Assembly: GCA_016790635.1 (NCBI GenBank)
Contig: JAEUOR010000075.1
Span: 1-64,000, forward strand
Direction of reading: 5' to 3'
DNA length: 64,000 bases
Source: Burkholderiales bacterium
GTDB taxonomy: Bacteria; Pseudomonadota; Gammaproteobacteria; Burkholderiales; JAEUOS01
Position 1 is the stretch's first letter. Each line of letters opens with the position of its first letter. Shown piece by piece: positions 17,350-25,284 of the stretch. The position numbers and the translations under genes are program-made. Below the pieces are notes generated by a model. That model was given only the letters and a program-made list of their open reading frames with translations, made no database searches and had not been told where the DNA came from.

Positions 17350-18759
17350 TCAGGCAGCAATCACCTTGCCCGGATTCATGAGGTTGTGCGGGTCGAGCGA
17401 GAACTTGAGGGTGCGCATGATTTCGATGGCGTCGCCGTGCTCTTCGTTCATGAAGGCGATCTTGCCGAAGCCGACGCCATGCTCGCCGGTGCAAGTACCC
17501 TCCATCGCGATGGCGCGGTGCACCAGGCGCTCGTTCATCGCCTCGGCGGCCTCGATGTCGGAGGGTGAATTCGGGTCGACGATGATGCACAGGTGGAAGT
17601 TGCCGTCGCCGATGTGTCCCAGCACCGGCACCAGGCGCCCGGACTCGCGGATGTCGCGCTCGGTCTCGGCCAGGCACTCGGCCAGGCGCGAGATCGGCAC
17701 GCACACGTCGGTGGAAACGATGCGGCAACCCGGCTGCAGCTGCAGGCAAGCGAAATAGGCGTCGTGGCGCGCCTGCCAGAGCTTGCTGCGCTCCTCGGGC
17801 TTCACGGCCCACTGGAAGGCCTGCGCCCCGTGCTCGCCGGCAATTGCCTGCACGGTCTCCGCCTGTTCCTTGACGCCGGCCTCTGTCCCGTGGAATTCGA
17901 AGAACACGGTGGGCAGCTCTTCCAGGGTCGTCTTGCTGTGCGCGTTGAGCGCGCGCACCGTCAGCGGATCGACGAAGTCGGCCCGCGCGATCGGCACGCC
18001 CAGTTGGATGGTCTGGATGACCGTGTTGGCGGCGTCGACCATCGTCGGAAAGCGGCACACTGCCGCCGACATCGCCTCGGGCTGGGGATAGAGCTTGACC
18101 GTCACTTCGGTGATGATGCCCAGCGTCCCCTCGCTCCCGACGAACAGGCGGGTCAAGTCGTAGCCGGCCGAGGATTTCTTGGTGCGCCGGCCGGTCTTGA
18201 TGATGCGCCCGTCGGCCAGGACCACGGTCAGGGCCAGCACGTTCTCCTTCATCGTGCCGTAGCGCACCGCCGCGGTGCCGGACGCACGCGTCGCGCTCAT
18301 GCCGCCGATGGAGGCATCCGCGCCCGGGTCGATGGGGAAGAAAAGCCCGGTGTCCTTGATATGCGCATTGAGCGCCTTGCGCGTGACACCGGCCTGGACG
18401 ACAGCGTCCAGGTCGTCGGCGTGCACGGCGAGCACATGGTTCATGCGCGACAGATCGACGGTCACCCCGCCGTGGATGGCCAGGATGTGCCCTTCCAGCG
18501 AAGTGCCGGTGCCGTAGGGAATGATGGGAAAGCGACGCGCAGCGCAGGCCTTGACGACCGCGGCGACTTCCTCGGTGGTCTCGGGGAACACCACCGCGTC
18601 GGGCAGGGCATCCTGGAAGTGCGATTCGTCATGGCCGTGGTGCTCGCGCACCGCCGCCGTGGTGGAAACGCGCGCGCTACCCAGGATGGCCTTGAGCTCG
18701 TCGAGAAGCGGGGCCGGAAACTCGCGGCGCAGGTATTGCGCAGCCACTGGCTGGTTCAT
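17350..18759 (-). CDS. FAD-linked oxidase, D-lactate dehydrogenase (cytochrome)-like
   Basis: 469 residues of the same fold as GlcD but of the DLD type. It carries IPYGTGTSLEGH, the SIGGMSATRASGTAAVRYG stretch in place of the GlcD form, LFVGSEGTLGIITEVTVKLY, GHIGDGNFHLCIIVDP and TCTGEHGVGFGK. Such enzymes oxidise D-lactate or other D-2-hydroxy acids and feed electrons to cytochrome c or quinone; the exact substrate is inferred. The ATG at 18759 has a strong AAGGAAAT upstream. It is the first gene of the block running into glcDEF and diverges from an acyl-CoA dehydrogenase gene, with 100 bases between them for promoters. Confidence 0.88.
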   Translation of the reverse strand: MNQPVAAQYLRREFPAPLLDELKAILGSARVSTTAAVREHHGHDESHFQDALPDAVVFPETTEEVAAVVKACAARRFPIIPYGTGTSLEGHILAIHGGVTVDLSRMNHVLAVHADDLDAVVQAGVTRKALNAHIKDTGLFFPIDPGADASIGGMSATRASGTAAVRYGTMKENVLALTVVLADGRIIKTGRRTKKSSAGYDLTRLFVGSEGTLGIITEVTVKLYPQPEAMSAAVCRFPTMVDAANTVIQTIQLGVPIARADFVDPLTVRALNAHSKTTLEELPTVFFEFHGTEAGVKEQAETVQAIAGEHGAQAFQWAVKPEERSKLWQARHDAYFACLQLQPGCRIVSTDVCVPISRLAECLAETERDIRESGRLVPVLGHIGDGNFHLCIIVDPNSPSDIEAAEAMNERLVHRAIAMEGTCTGEHGVGFGKIAFMNEEHGDAIEIMRTLKFSLDPHNLMNPGKVIAA

Positions 18760-18859
18760 GACGATTTCCTTGCGTTGAGATCGTAAGATTCTACCTGCGC
18801 CCAGCGCCTCCCCTCTCCCGGGAAAACCCCTTTCCACCCGCCGCTCCGGAATCGCCGAC

Positions 18860-20008
18860 ATGGCTTCTCACCCCTGGTTCACCCCCGAACACGAACAACT
18901 GCGCGACACACTGCGGCGCTTTGTCGCCGAGCGCGTCCTGCCCAGCGCCGACCGATGGGAAGAGGAAGGCTGCACCCCGCGCGCGATCCTGCGCGAAATG
19001 GGTGGCCTCGGCCTGCTGGGAATGCGGGTCGCCGAGGAGTACGGCGGCGCCGGCATGGACACGATGGCCTCGGTGGTCCTGGCCGAGGAGCTTGCGCGCT
19101 CCACCTACGGCGGCTTCACGGTCACCGTGCTGGTGCACACCGACATGGCCTCGCCGCACCTGCGCCACGCGGGCAACGCCCTGCAAAAAGCGCGCTACCT
19201 GCCTGCGATCGTGCGTGGCGACATCATCACCGCGGTGGCCATGACCGAGCCCGACGCCGGCTCGGACCTGGCGGGCATGCGCACCCGCGCGCGCCGCGAT
19301 GGCGACAGCTGGGTCCTCAACGGCGCCAAGACCTTCATCACCAATGGGGTACACGGCGACCTCTACATCGTGGCTGCCAAGACAGGCGACGACTCGCCGC
19401 GCAATCACCAGGTCTCGATGTTCCTGGTGGACAAGGGCACGCCGGGCCTGCGCGTCGCGCGCGCGCTGAAGAAGCATGGCTGGTGGTCGTCGGACACCGC
19501 GGAACTGTCCTTCGAGGACTGCCGCATTCCACAGGCCAACCTCCTGGGCGAGGAAAACAAGGGCTTCTACGCGCTGGTCAAGAACCTGCAGAACGAGCGC
19601 ATCGTGCTGGGCGCGCAGGCGGTGGGCGAAGCGGCCAGGGCAATCGAGATCACGCTCGACTGGGTGACCCAGCGCCGCGCCTTCGGTGCGCCGCTCTGGA
19701 GCCGCGAGGCGATTCGCCAGCGCCTGGCGATGCTGTCGGCGCGTGTCGAATCGCTGCGCACCTTCGTGCACGCCACCGCCTGGCGCGATGCCCGGGGCGA
19801 ATCGGTGGTCAAGGAAGTCTCGATGATCAAGGCGCTCGGCGGCGAACTGGTCAACGAGGTCATGTACGACTGCGTGCAGTTCCACGGCGGCATGGGCTAC
19901 ATGCGCGAGTCGGCCATCGAGCGCATGTCGCGCGACGCGCGCGTGCAGGCCATCGGCGGCGGCGCGACCGAGGTCATGCTCGAGGAGGTGGCCAAGCGCA
20001 TGGTGTAA
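18860..20008 (+). CDS. Acyl-CoA dehydrogenase
   Basis: 382 residues, flavin-dependent alpha,beta-dehydrogenation of an acyl-CoA with electrons leaving through electron-transfer flavoprotein. Family marks are AVAMTEPDAGSDLAGMRT, WVLNGAKTFITNG, the NERIVLGAQAVGEA helix, and the C-terminal VQFHGGMGYMRESAIERM followed by SRDARV. The glutamate in YMRE is the position of the catalytic base in medium/short-chain type enzymes. Chain-length preference cannot be read. It starts a plus-strand run with the EI24 gene 24 bases later, and an acyl-CoA ligase at 11-12.7 kb could supply substrate. Confidence 0.92.
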   Translation: MASHPWFTPEHEQLRDTLRRFVAERVLPSADRWEEEGCTPRAILREMGGLGLLGMRVAEEYGGAGMDTMASVVLAEELARSTYGGFTVTVLVHTDMASPHLRHAGNALQKARYLPAIVRGDIITAVAMTEPDAGSDLAGMRTRARRDGDSWVLNGAKTFITNGVHGDLYIVAAKTGDDSPRNHQVSMFLVDKGTPGLRVARALKKHGWWSSDTAELSFEDCRIPQANLLGEENKGFYALVKNLQNERIVLGAQAVGEAARAIEITLDWVTQRRAFGAPLWSREAIRQRLAMLSARVESLRTFVHATAWRDARGESVVKEVSMIKALGGELVNEVMYDCVQFHGGMGYMRESAIERMSRDARVQAIGGGATEVMLEEVAKRMV

Positions 20009-20032
20009 ACGAGCCGCGCCTAGAATCGCCGC

Positions 20033-20779
20033 ATGTCAGTCCTGGAAGCCTACCGCCGCGCCCTCGCTAGCCAGATGCAACCCGCAATGCTGCTCCTGGC
20101 CATAGGGCCGGTCGTGATTGCGGGCCTCTTCTGGTTCGCGATCATGTGGTGGAAATGGGCGACCGTGCTGGCCGCCGTCGAGGGCGTCCTCAAGACCATC
20201 CCATATGTCGAGGCCTTCGCCGACCGCCTCGTGTTGTGGGGTGTATCGGTGATTCCCGGCGCGTTGCTGCTGTGGGCGCTGGGGTCATTGTTCGTGCCGC
20301 TGACGCTCATTACCGCGCTCGCGTTCATCAGCGTGTTCGGCATGCCGCTCATGGCGCGGCACGTCGCGCGCACCGAACACGGCGCGCTCGAGCGGCGCTC
20401 TGGCGGCAGCCTCGCAGGATCGCTTGCAAATTCGCTCATCGGGCTCGCCTGGTTTCTGCCTCTGGCGATCGTCACGCTGCCGTTGTGGTTCTTGCCGCTG
20501 GTGGGCTGGCTGTTCCCGGCATTGCTGCTCGGCCGGCTCAATGCGAGACTGTTGCGCTACGATGCGATCGCAGAACATGCCAGCGCGTTGGAAATCAAGG
20601 CGCTCGCGTCACAGAGGGACCTTGGCTGGGGCTGGTTGGGTTTCCTGGGCGCAGCCATGAACGTGATCCCGTTTCTCTGGTTTTTCTCCACCACCCTGAC
20701 CGGGCTGGCATTCATCCACTACGGGCTCGATGCCCTCGCCGCTTCGCGGCGCCCGGCTCTCGCAAAAGGCTTTGCATGA
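20033..20779 (+). CDS. EI24/CysZ-like membrane protein
   Basis: 248 residues with six to seven probable membrane segments, the first near residues 18-40 and others at VSVIPGALLLWALGSLFVPL and WFLPLAIVTLPLWFLPLVGW. The arrangement, including the hairpin-like hydrophobic stretches and LLGRLNARLLRYDAIAEHA, fits the EI24 domain family that also contains the sulfate permease CysZ. Function is unproven here; no sulfate-assimilation gene is nearby. Its stop overlaps the next gene by 4 bases (ATGA), so the two are probably translated together. Confidence 0.8.
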   Translation: MSVLEAYRRALASQMQPAMLLLAIGPVVIAGLFWFAIMWWKWATVLAAVEGVLKTIPYVEAFADRLVLWGVSVIPGALLLWALGSLFVPLTLITALAFISVFGMPLMARHVARTEHGALERRSGGSLAGSLANSLIGLAWFLPLAIVTLPLWFLPLVGWLFPALLLGRLNARLLRYDAIAEHASALEIKALASQRDLGWGWLGFLGAAMNVIPFLWFFSTTLTGLAFIHYGLDALAASRRPALAKGFA

Positions 20780-21546
20780 AATTCGGACTCATCATCATCG
20801 GCGACGAGATCCTCTCGGGCAAGCGCGCCGACAAGCACATGGCCAGGGTGATCGAGCTTCTCAAGGCGCGCGGCCTGAAGCTCGCATTCGCCGAATACCT
20901 GGGCGACGACCGCGACCTCATCGTCGCCACCTTTCGCCGCACCTTCGCGATGGCCGCAGGCGGCGACTGGTGCGTGTTTTCCTGCGGCGGGATCGGCGCC
21001 ACGCCCGACGACCACACGCGCCAGGCCGCCGCGCTCGCGCTCGATGTGCCGCTCGAACTGCACCCGCTGGCCGAAAAGGAGATCCGTGCGCGCGCCATCG
21101 CGATGAACTGGGAACTCACCGCGCAGCGTCTGGCGATGGGCGAGTTTCCCAAAGGCAGCCAGATCATCCCCAATCCGTACAACCGCATTGCCGGCTTCGC
21201 CATCGCCCACCACTGGTTCGTACCGGGCTTTCCCGTAATGGCCTGGCCGATGGCCGAGTGGGTACTCGACACCCACTACGAAAAGCATTTCGATCATGCG
21301 CCCTACCTCGAGAAGTCGATTTTCGTCTTTGAACTCGGCGAATCACAGTTGATCGACATGATGCTCGAGGCCGAGAAAGACACCTCGATCAAGACCTTCA
21401 GCCTGCCTTCGGTCGGCGACGAGAAGACGCCGCGGCATGTGGAGCTTGGCGCCAAGGGCGAGCCCCATGCGGTAGAGGCCGCCCTCGCGCGTTTTGCCGC
21501 CGCTGTCGAAGCCCAGGGCGGCACCTGGAGCACTTCGCTCGGCTGA
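20776..21546 (+). CDS. MoCF-domain (competence/damage-inducible CinA-like) protein
   Basis: 256 residues. The N-terminal 170 residues form a molybdopterin-binding-like (MoaB/Mog/CinA N-terminal) domain: LIIIGDEILSGKRADKHMA, WCVFSCGGIGATPDDHTRQ and the IPNPYNRIAGFAIAHHWFVPGFP segment. No C-terminal nicotinamide-nucleotide amidase domain follows, so it is the short type. The family name suggests molybdopterin or nucleotide binding, but the role is unclear. It overlaps the EI24 gene by 4 bases and is followed, after 200 bases, by a molybdenum hydroxylase, which makes a molybdenum link possible but unproven. Confidence 0.78.
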   Translation: MKFGLIIIGDEILSGKRADKHMARVIELLKARGLKLAFAEYLGDDRDLIVATFRRTFAMAAGGDWCVFSCGGIGATPDDHTRQAAALALDVPLELHPLAEKEIRARAIAMNWELTAQRLAMGEFPKGSQIIPNPYNRIAGFAIAHHWFVPGFPVMAWPMAEWVLDTHYEKHFDHAPYLEKSIFVFELGESQLIDMMLEAEKDTSIKTFSLPSVGDEKTPRHVELGAKGEPHAVEAALARFAAAVEAQGGTWSTSLG

Positions 21547-21652
21547 GCCATTCCCGCCAAGCCGCCCCACCCTGGCGGCGTACGCGGCGAGCGCTGCGGC
21601 ACAGGCAGGGTAGGCGCTAACCCGGCCGGAAGCACATTGGCAGTGGCCCGCA

Positions 21653-21682
21653 TTGCAGTCGCCGACGGACTTCGGGTACATT
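21653..21682 (+). promoter_or_regulatory. Sigma-70 promoter candidate for iorAB-like genes
   Basis: TTGCAG at 21653-21658 and TACATT at 21677-21682 are 18 bases apart, each close to consensus, and lie 65 bases before the ATG of the 2Fe-2S subunit gene. The rest of the 200-base gap (21547-21746) holds GC-rich sequence without an obvious terminator or repeat. Confidence 0.4.
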
Positions 21683-21746
21683 GCCCCCCGGCCGGCGCGC
21701 GCTTCGCGCCGGTTCGACACACCTACCGAACTTCGGAGACAAGACA

Positions 21747-22199
21747 ATGCAGATCAACATCAACGGCCGCGCCACGGAGGTCGACGTCGCGCCGGACACG
21801 CCCCTCCTGTGGGTGCTGCGCGACACACTCGCACTGACAGGCACGAAATTCGGCTGCGGCATCGCGCAGTGCGGCGCCTGCACGGTGCACGTCGACGGTG
21901 TCGCGACACGCTCCTGCGTGCTGCCCGTTGCCGCGCTCAAGGGCAAGAAGGTCACGACCATCGAAGGGCTTTCGCCGACCGGCGAGCACCCGCTGCAAAA
22001 GGCCTGGGTCGCCGAGGGCGTGCCGCAGTGCGGCTACTGCCAGTCGGGGCAGATCATGACCGCGGCGGCGCTGCTCAAGAAGACTCCCAAGCCGAGCCGC
22101 AAGCAGATCGCCGAAGCGATGAACGGCAACCTGTGCCGCTGCGGCACCTACAACCAGATCGCCAGCGCTGTCGAACGTGCGGCCACCGGCAAGGTTTGA
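21747..22199 (+). CDS. 2Fe-2S subunit of molybdenum hydroxylase, IorA-like
   Basis: 150 residues with the two 2Fe-2S clusters of xanthine oxidase family small subunits. The plant-type cluster is in CGIAQCGACTVHVDG plus the cysteine of RSCVLPV, and the helical domain has CGYCQSGQIM and CRCGTYNQI. It hands electrons from the molybdenum site to an acceptor. The lack of a separate FAD subunit gene and the two-gene layout match isoquinoline 1-oxidoreductase and related aldehyde dehydrogenases. The ATG at 21747 follows a GGAG about 9 bases upstream; longer readings add no homology. Confidence 0.92.
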   Translation: MQININGRATEVDVAPDTPLLWVLRDTLALTGTKFGCGIAQCGACTVHVDGVATRSCVLPVAALKGKKVTTIEGLSPTGEHPLQKAWVAEGVPQCGYCQSGQIMTAAALLKKTPKPSRKQIAEAMNGNLCRCGTYNQIASAVERAATGKV

Positions 22200-22212
22200 G
22201 GGGGAGATGACG

Positions 22213-24420
22213 ATGACGCAATCCATGCAGACCCTCGCCCTCTCGCGCCGCCAGTTCCTGGTCGGCAGCGGCGGGATCGCCATCGGTGTGGCCTTCGGCG
22301 TGCCCGCCCTGACTGGCGCGCAACGCGCGCAGGCGCAGGCCGCCGGCTTCAGCCCCAATGTGTGGGTGACCATCGCGGCCAACGGCAGCGTCACCATCGT
22401 GTCGCCGGCCTCTGAAATGGGCCAGGGCACCATGACGGCCATGCCGCTGGTGCTGGCCGAGGAACTCGACGCCGACTGGAGTCGCGTGTCCGTGGTGCAG
22501 GCCGGCCACAACCCGAAAGCTTTCGGCAACCGCCTGTTCGGCGGGGCCATGGCCACCGGTGCATCGCGCACCACGCGCGGCTACTGGGAACCGATACGCC
22601 TGGCCGGTGCGCAAGCCCGGCTGGTACTCATGGGCGCGGCCGCGGGCCGCTGGAACGTGCCGGTCAGCGAAGTCGCCACCGAGCCGGGCGTGGTGGTGCA
22701 TCGGGCCTCCAACCGACGCCTGTCCTATGGCGAGATCGCCTCGTTTGCGACCGTTCCTGATCCGTTGCCCGCGGTCACGCCGGCCATGCTCAAGAAGCCT
22801 GCCGAGTTCCGCCTGATCGGCAAGGACGTGCCGCGCATAGACTTGGCCGACAAAACGCGCGGCGGCGCCACCTATGGCATCGACGTGCGCCTGCCCGGCA
22901 TGCTCTACGGCGCTGTCCTGCGCCCGCCGGTGCAGAAGGATCGCCCGGTGTCCGTCGACGACAGCGGCGCCAAGGCGGTCAAGGGCTTCGTCAAGACCGT
23001 GCAGTTGCCCTATGGCGTCGGTGTCCTGGCCAACAGCACCTGGGCGGCGCGCAAGGCGCGCGATGCGCTCAAGGTGACCTGGTCGAACGACTCGCCGGCG
23101 CGGCGCTACGACTCCGAAGCCATCGGGCGCGAATACGCGGAGTTGGCGGCCAACCTGGATCTTTCCAAGGCTGGCGTCGAGGTCGAGAAGCACGGCAGCG
23201 GCAATGCCGGCATCAAGGGCGCGGCGCGCGTTCTCAAGGCCGATTTCCTGACCGAGCACATGGCGCACATGTGCATGGAGCCGATGAACGCCACCGCGCA
23301 ATGGCATGCCGAGGACCGCATCGAGCTGTGGAGTCCGACGCAAAGCCCGACGATTGCCGCCGGCGCGATCTCGGCGCTCACCAAGGTTCCGGTGACCAAC
23401 ATCCGCATCAACAACACGCTTCTGGGCGGAGGCTTCGGCCGCCGCGTCGATCCGGACTTCTCGATCGACGCGGCGCTCCTAGCGCGAGCCGCGGACGGCT
23501 GGCCGGTCAAGGTGACCTGGACCCGCGAGGACGACGTGCGCAACGACAAGTTCCGCCCGTTGGTCGCGCAACACCTCGAGGTCGGGCTCGATGCTGCGGG
23601 CAACATCGTCGGCTGGCACCACCGCCTGTCCGGCGAATCGATCTATGCACGCGCCGCGCCGGGGCTCTTCAAGGCGGCCGGCGGCAAGGACATTCCCTTC
23701 CACGAGGGGGCGGAGAACAACTACAACCTGCCCAACATGCTGATCGAGTTCGCGCGACTCGAGCGCGGCATCGACGTCGGCTTCTGGCGCTCGGTCGGTG
23801 GCGGCTACACCAAGCACGCGGTGGAGACCATGGTCGACGAGATCGCCGCGGCGCGCAACATGGATCCGGTGGACCTGCGCCTGCAGCTCCTGGCCAAGCA
23901 TCCGCGCGCGCAGGCCGTGGTGCGCGAAGTCGCGGCGATGGCCGACTGGAAGCGCGCGCGTCCCGCGGGTCGTGCGCTCGGCATCGCCTACTGCGACATG
24001 TGGGAAACCCACATCGCCGAGGTCGTGGAGGTCTCGGTGGACAGGAAGACCGGCGTGATCACGGTGCATGAGGTGTGGGCGGCCGTCGACCCCGGCATCG
24101 CGGTGCTGCCGAAAAACGTCCTGACGCAGATCGAAGGCGGCATCGTCTTCGGCCTGTCGGCGGTATTGAAGGAGCAGGTCACGTTCAAGGACGGCAGCGC
24201 CGTCCAGTCGAACTTCCACGACTATCCGATCCTGCGCCATGCAGAGGTGCCGCCGATCACCGTCAAGCTGATCGTCACCGACAACCGCCCGGGCGGAGTC
24301 GGCGAGTCCGGCTTGCCGCCAGTGGCGCCCGCGATTGCCAACGCGGTGGCAAAGCTCACCGGCAAGCGCCTGCGCCATCAGCCGTTCAACGCGGCGCGCG
24401 TGAAGGCGGCGCTCGCCTGA
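22213..24420 (+). CDS. Molybdopterin-binding subunit, IorB-like, Tat-exported
   Basis: 735 residues. A twin-arginine leader (LSRRQFLVGSGGIAIGVAFG) indicates export of the folded, cofactor-loaded enzyme to the periplasm, presumably with the small subunit as a passenger. The two-domain MoCo-binding region shows SEMGQGTMTAMPLVLAEEL, GGGFGRRVDPDFSIDA, and near the end the GGVGESGLPPVAPA loop whose glutamate is the catalytic base. The substrate (N-heterocycle or aldehyde) cannot be read. GGGGAG lies six bases before the ATG at 22213; an in-frame ATG two codons earlier sits directly on that ribosome site. A strong terminator follows. Confidence 0.9.
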   Translation: MTQSMQTLALSRRQFLVGSGGIAIGVAFGVPALTGAQRAQAQAAGFSPNVWVTIAANGSVTIVSPASEMGQGTMTAMPLVLAEELDADWSRVSVVQAGHNPKAFGNRLFGGAMATGASRTTRGYWEPIRLAGAQARLVLMGAAAGRWNVPVSEVATEPGVVVHRASNRRLSYGEIASFATVPDPLPAVTPAMLKKPAEFRLIGKDVPRIDLADKTRGGATYGIDVRLPGMLYGAVLRPPVQKDRPVSVDDSGAKAVKGFVKTVQLPYGVGVLANSTWAARKARDALKVTWSNDSPARRYDSEAIGREYAELAANLDLSKAGVEVEKHGSGNAGIKGAARVLKADFLTEHMAHMCMEPMNATAQWHAEDRIELWSPTQSPTIAAGAISALTKVPVTNIRINNTLLGGGFGRRVDPDFSIDAALLARAADGWPVKVTWTREDDVRNDKFRPLVAQHLEVGLDAAGNIVGWHHRLSGESIYARAAPGLFKAAGGKDIPFHEGAENNYNLPNMLIEFARLERGIDVGFWRSVGGGYTKHAVETMVDEIAAARNMDPVDLRLQLLAKHPRAQAVVREVAAMADWKRARPAGRALGIAYCDMWETHIAEVVEVSVDRKTGVITVHEVWAAVDPGIAVLPKNVLTQIEGGIVFGLSAVLKEQVTFKDGSAVQSNFHDYPILRHAEVPPITVKLIVTDNRPGGVGESGLPPVAPAIANAVAKLTGKRLRHQPFNAARVKAALA

Positions 24421-24442
24421 ACCGCGTAACTCCTGCGAAAGC

Positions 24443-24473
24443 AAAAAAGCCCGGCCATAGGCCGGGCTTTTTT
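24443..24473. terminator. Bidirectional rho-independent terminator
   Basis: GCCCGGCC (24449-24456), a three-base loop ATA, and GGCCGGGC (24460-24467) form a perfect 8-bp stem. It is flanked by six A upstream and six T downstream, so it works from either side. It separates the convergent iorB-like and phasin genes. Confidence 0.93.
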
Positions 24474-24491
24474 GTCTCGGTATTGCCTGGA

Positions 24492-25049
24492 TCAGCGACG
24501 CTTGGACGCGGTCTTGGTGGCAGCGGCGACGTTGTTGGCGGCAGCGGCGGTCGCGTTGGCGAAGTTCGACTCGGCGATCTCGACGGCCTGCTTGACGATC
24601 TTGGTCGCGTTGTCGTAGGCCGAGGTCGCGGCGGCGACGGCCGACTTGACCGCGGCGACAGCGGTCTCGCTGCCGGCCGGCGCGTTCTTGAGGGACTTGT
24701 CGATCAGCGCGGCGATTTCCTTCTGGGTCGCGCTGGCCTGCTCTTCAGCGGACTTGCGCAGCGCCGACTGGCTCTCATTCATGATGCTGTAGAGGCTCTT
24801 GGAATACGCGATCGACTTTTCCAGGGCCGGTTGCGCGAGGCTCGCGTTGAAGGCGAGCAGTTCCTTGGGGTCCTTGACTTCGAGGACGGCGCGCGCGTTG
24901 TCGCTGGCGTCTTCGAACATGGCCTTGGCGGTCGCGACGTTGAGCTCGACGACACGCTCGAAACCGGCGAAACCGGTCTTGGCGATGGCCATGAAGTTGT
25001 CAAAGCCGGCTTTGCTGGCGGCGGCGAATTGGTCGTTGCTGGCGTACAT
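24492..25049 (-). CDS. Phasin family protein (PHA granule-associated)
   Basis: 185 residues, highly helical and alanine-rich, typical of betaproteobacterial phasins that coat polyhydroxyalkanoate granules. It opens MYASNDQFAAASKAGFDNFM, followed by GFAGFERVVELNVATAKAM and VKDPKELLAFNASLAQPALEK, which are family hallmarks, and ends in an Ala/Lys-rich tail ATKTASKRR like those of Burkholderiales phasins. A GAGGGAAC ribosome site precedes the ATG at 25049. A clear sigma-70 promoter and putative operators lie upstream. No PHA synthase gene is in the window. Confidence 0.93.
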   Translation of the reverse strand: MYASNDQFAAASKAGFDNFMAIAKTGFAGFERVVELNVATAKAMFEDASDNARAVLEVKDPKELLAFNASLAQPALEKSIAYSKSLYSIMNESQSALRKSAEEQASATQKEIAALIDKSLKNAPAGSETAVAAVKSAVAAATSAYDNATKIVKQAVEIAESNFANATAAAANNVAAATKTASKRR

Positions 25050-25127
25050 GTCTGTTCCCTCGTGAAGTGGTGAAATTGGCTGGCTTGGCACTCAGCAATG
25101 CGCGCTTTGTGCGACGCAACATGACGA

Positions 25128-25155
25128 AGTATAAGGGCGCCAAGGACAAAGTCAA
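25128..25155 (-). promoter_or_regulatory. Sigma-70 promoter of the phasin gene
   Basis: On the minus strand TTGACT (25155-25150) and TATACT (25133-25128) are separated by 16 bases, a near-consensus promoter giving a start near 25121 and a leader of about 70 bases. It is one of the strongest promoters in the window, as expected for an abundant granule protein. Confidence 0.75.
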
Positions 25156-25165
25156 GGCCTTTTTG

Positions 25166-25179
25166 TTGCGATGCCGCAA
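25166..25179. promoter_or_regulatory. Inverted repeat upstream of the phasin promoter, possible repressor site
   Basis: TTGCG-ATGC-CGCAA is a perfect inverted repeat 11 bases upstream of the -35. A related half-site, TTGCGTCGC on the minus strand (25111-25119), overlaps the expected start of transcription. Phasin genes are commonly repressed by PhaR, which binds TGC-rich dyads in several species, so these are candidate PhaR sites. The assignment is inference. Confidence 0.4.
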
Positions 25180-25284
25180 ATTATCGAGGGTATTTTATAA
25201 CCTTATGTTTTATAATAAATAAATGCGATACGAATCACCGCTGACGAGGCAGGATAGCGACCGTCATATGGCATTGCAGCAAAA

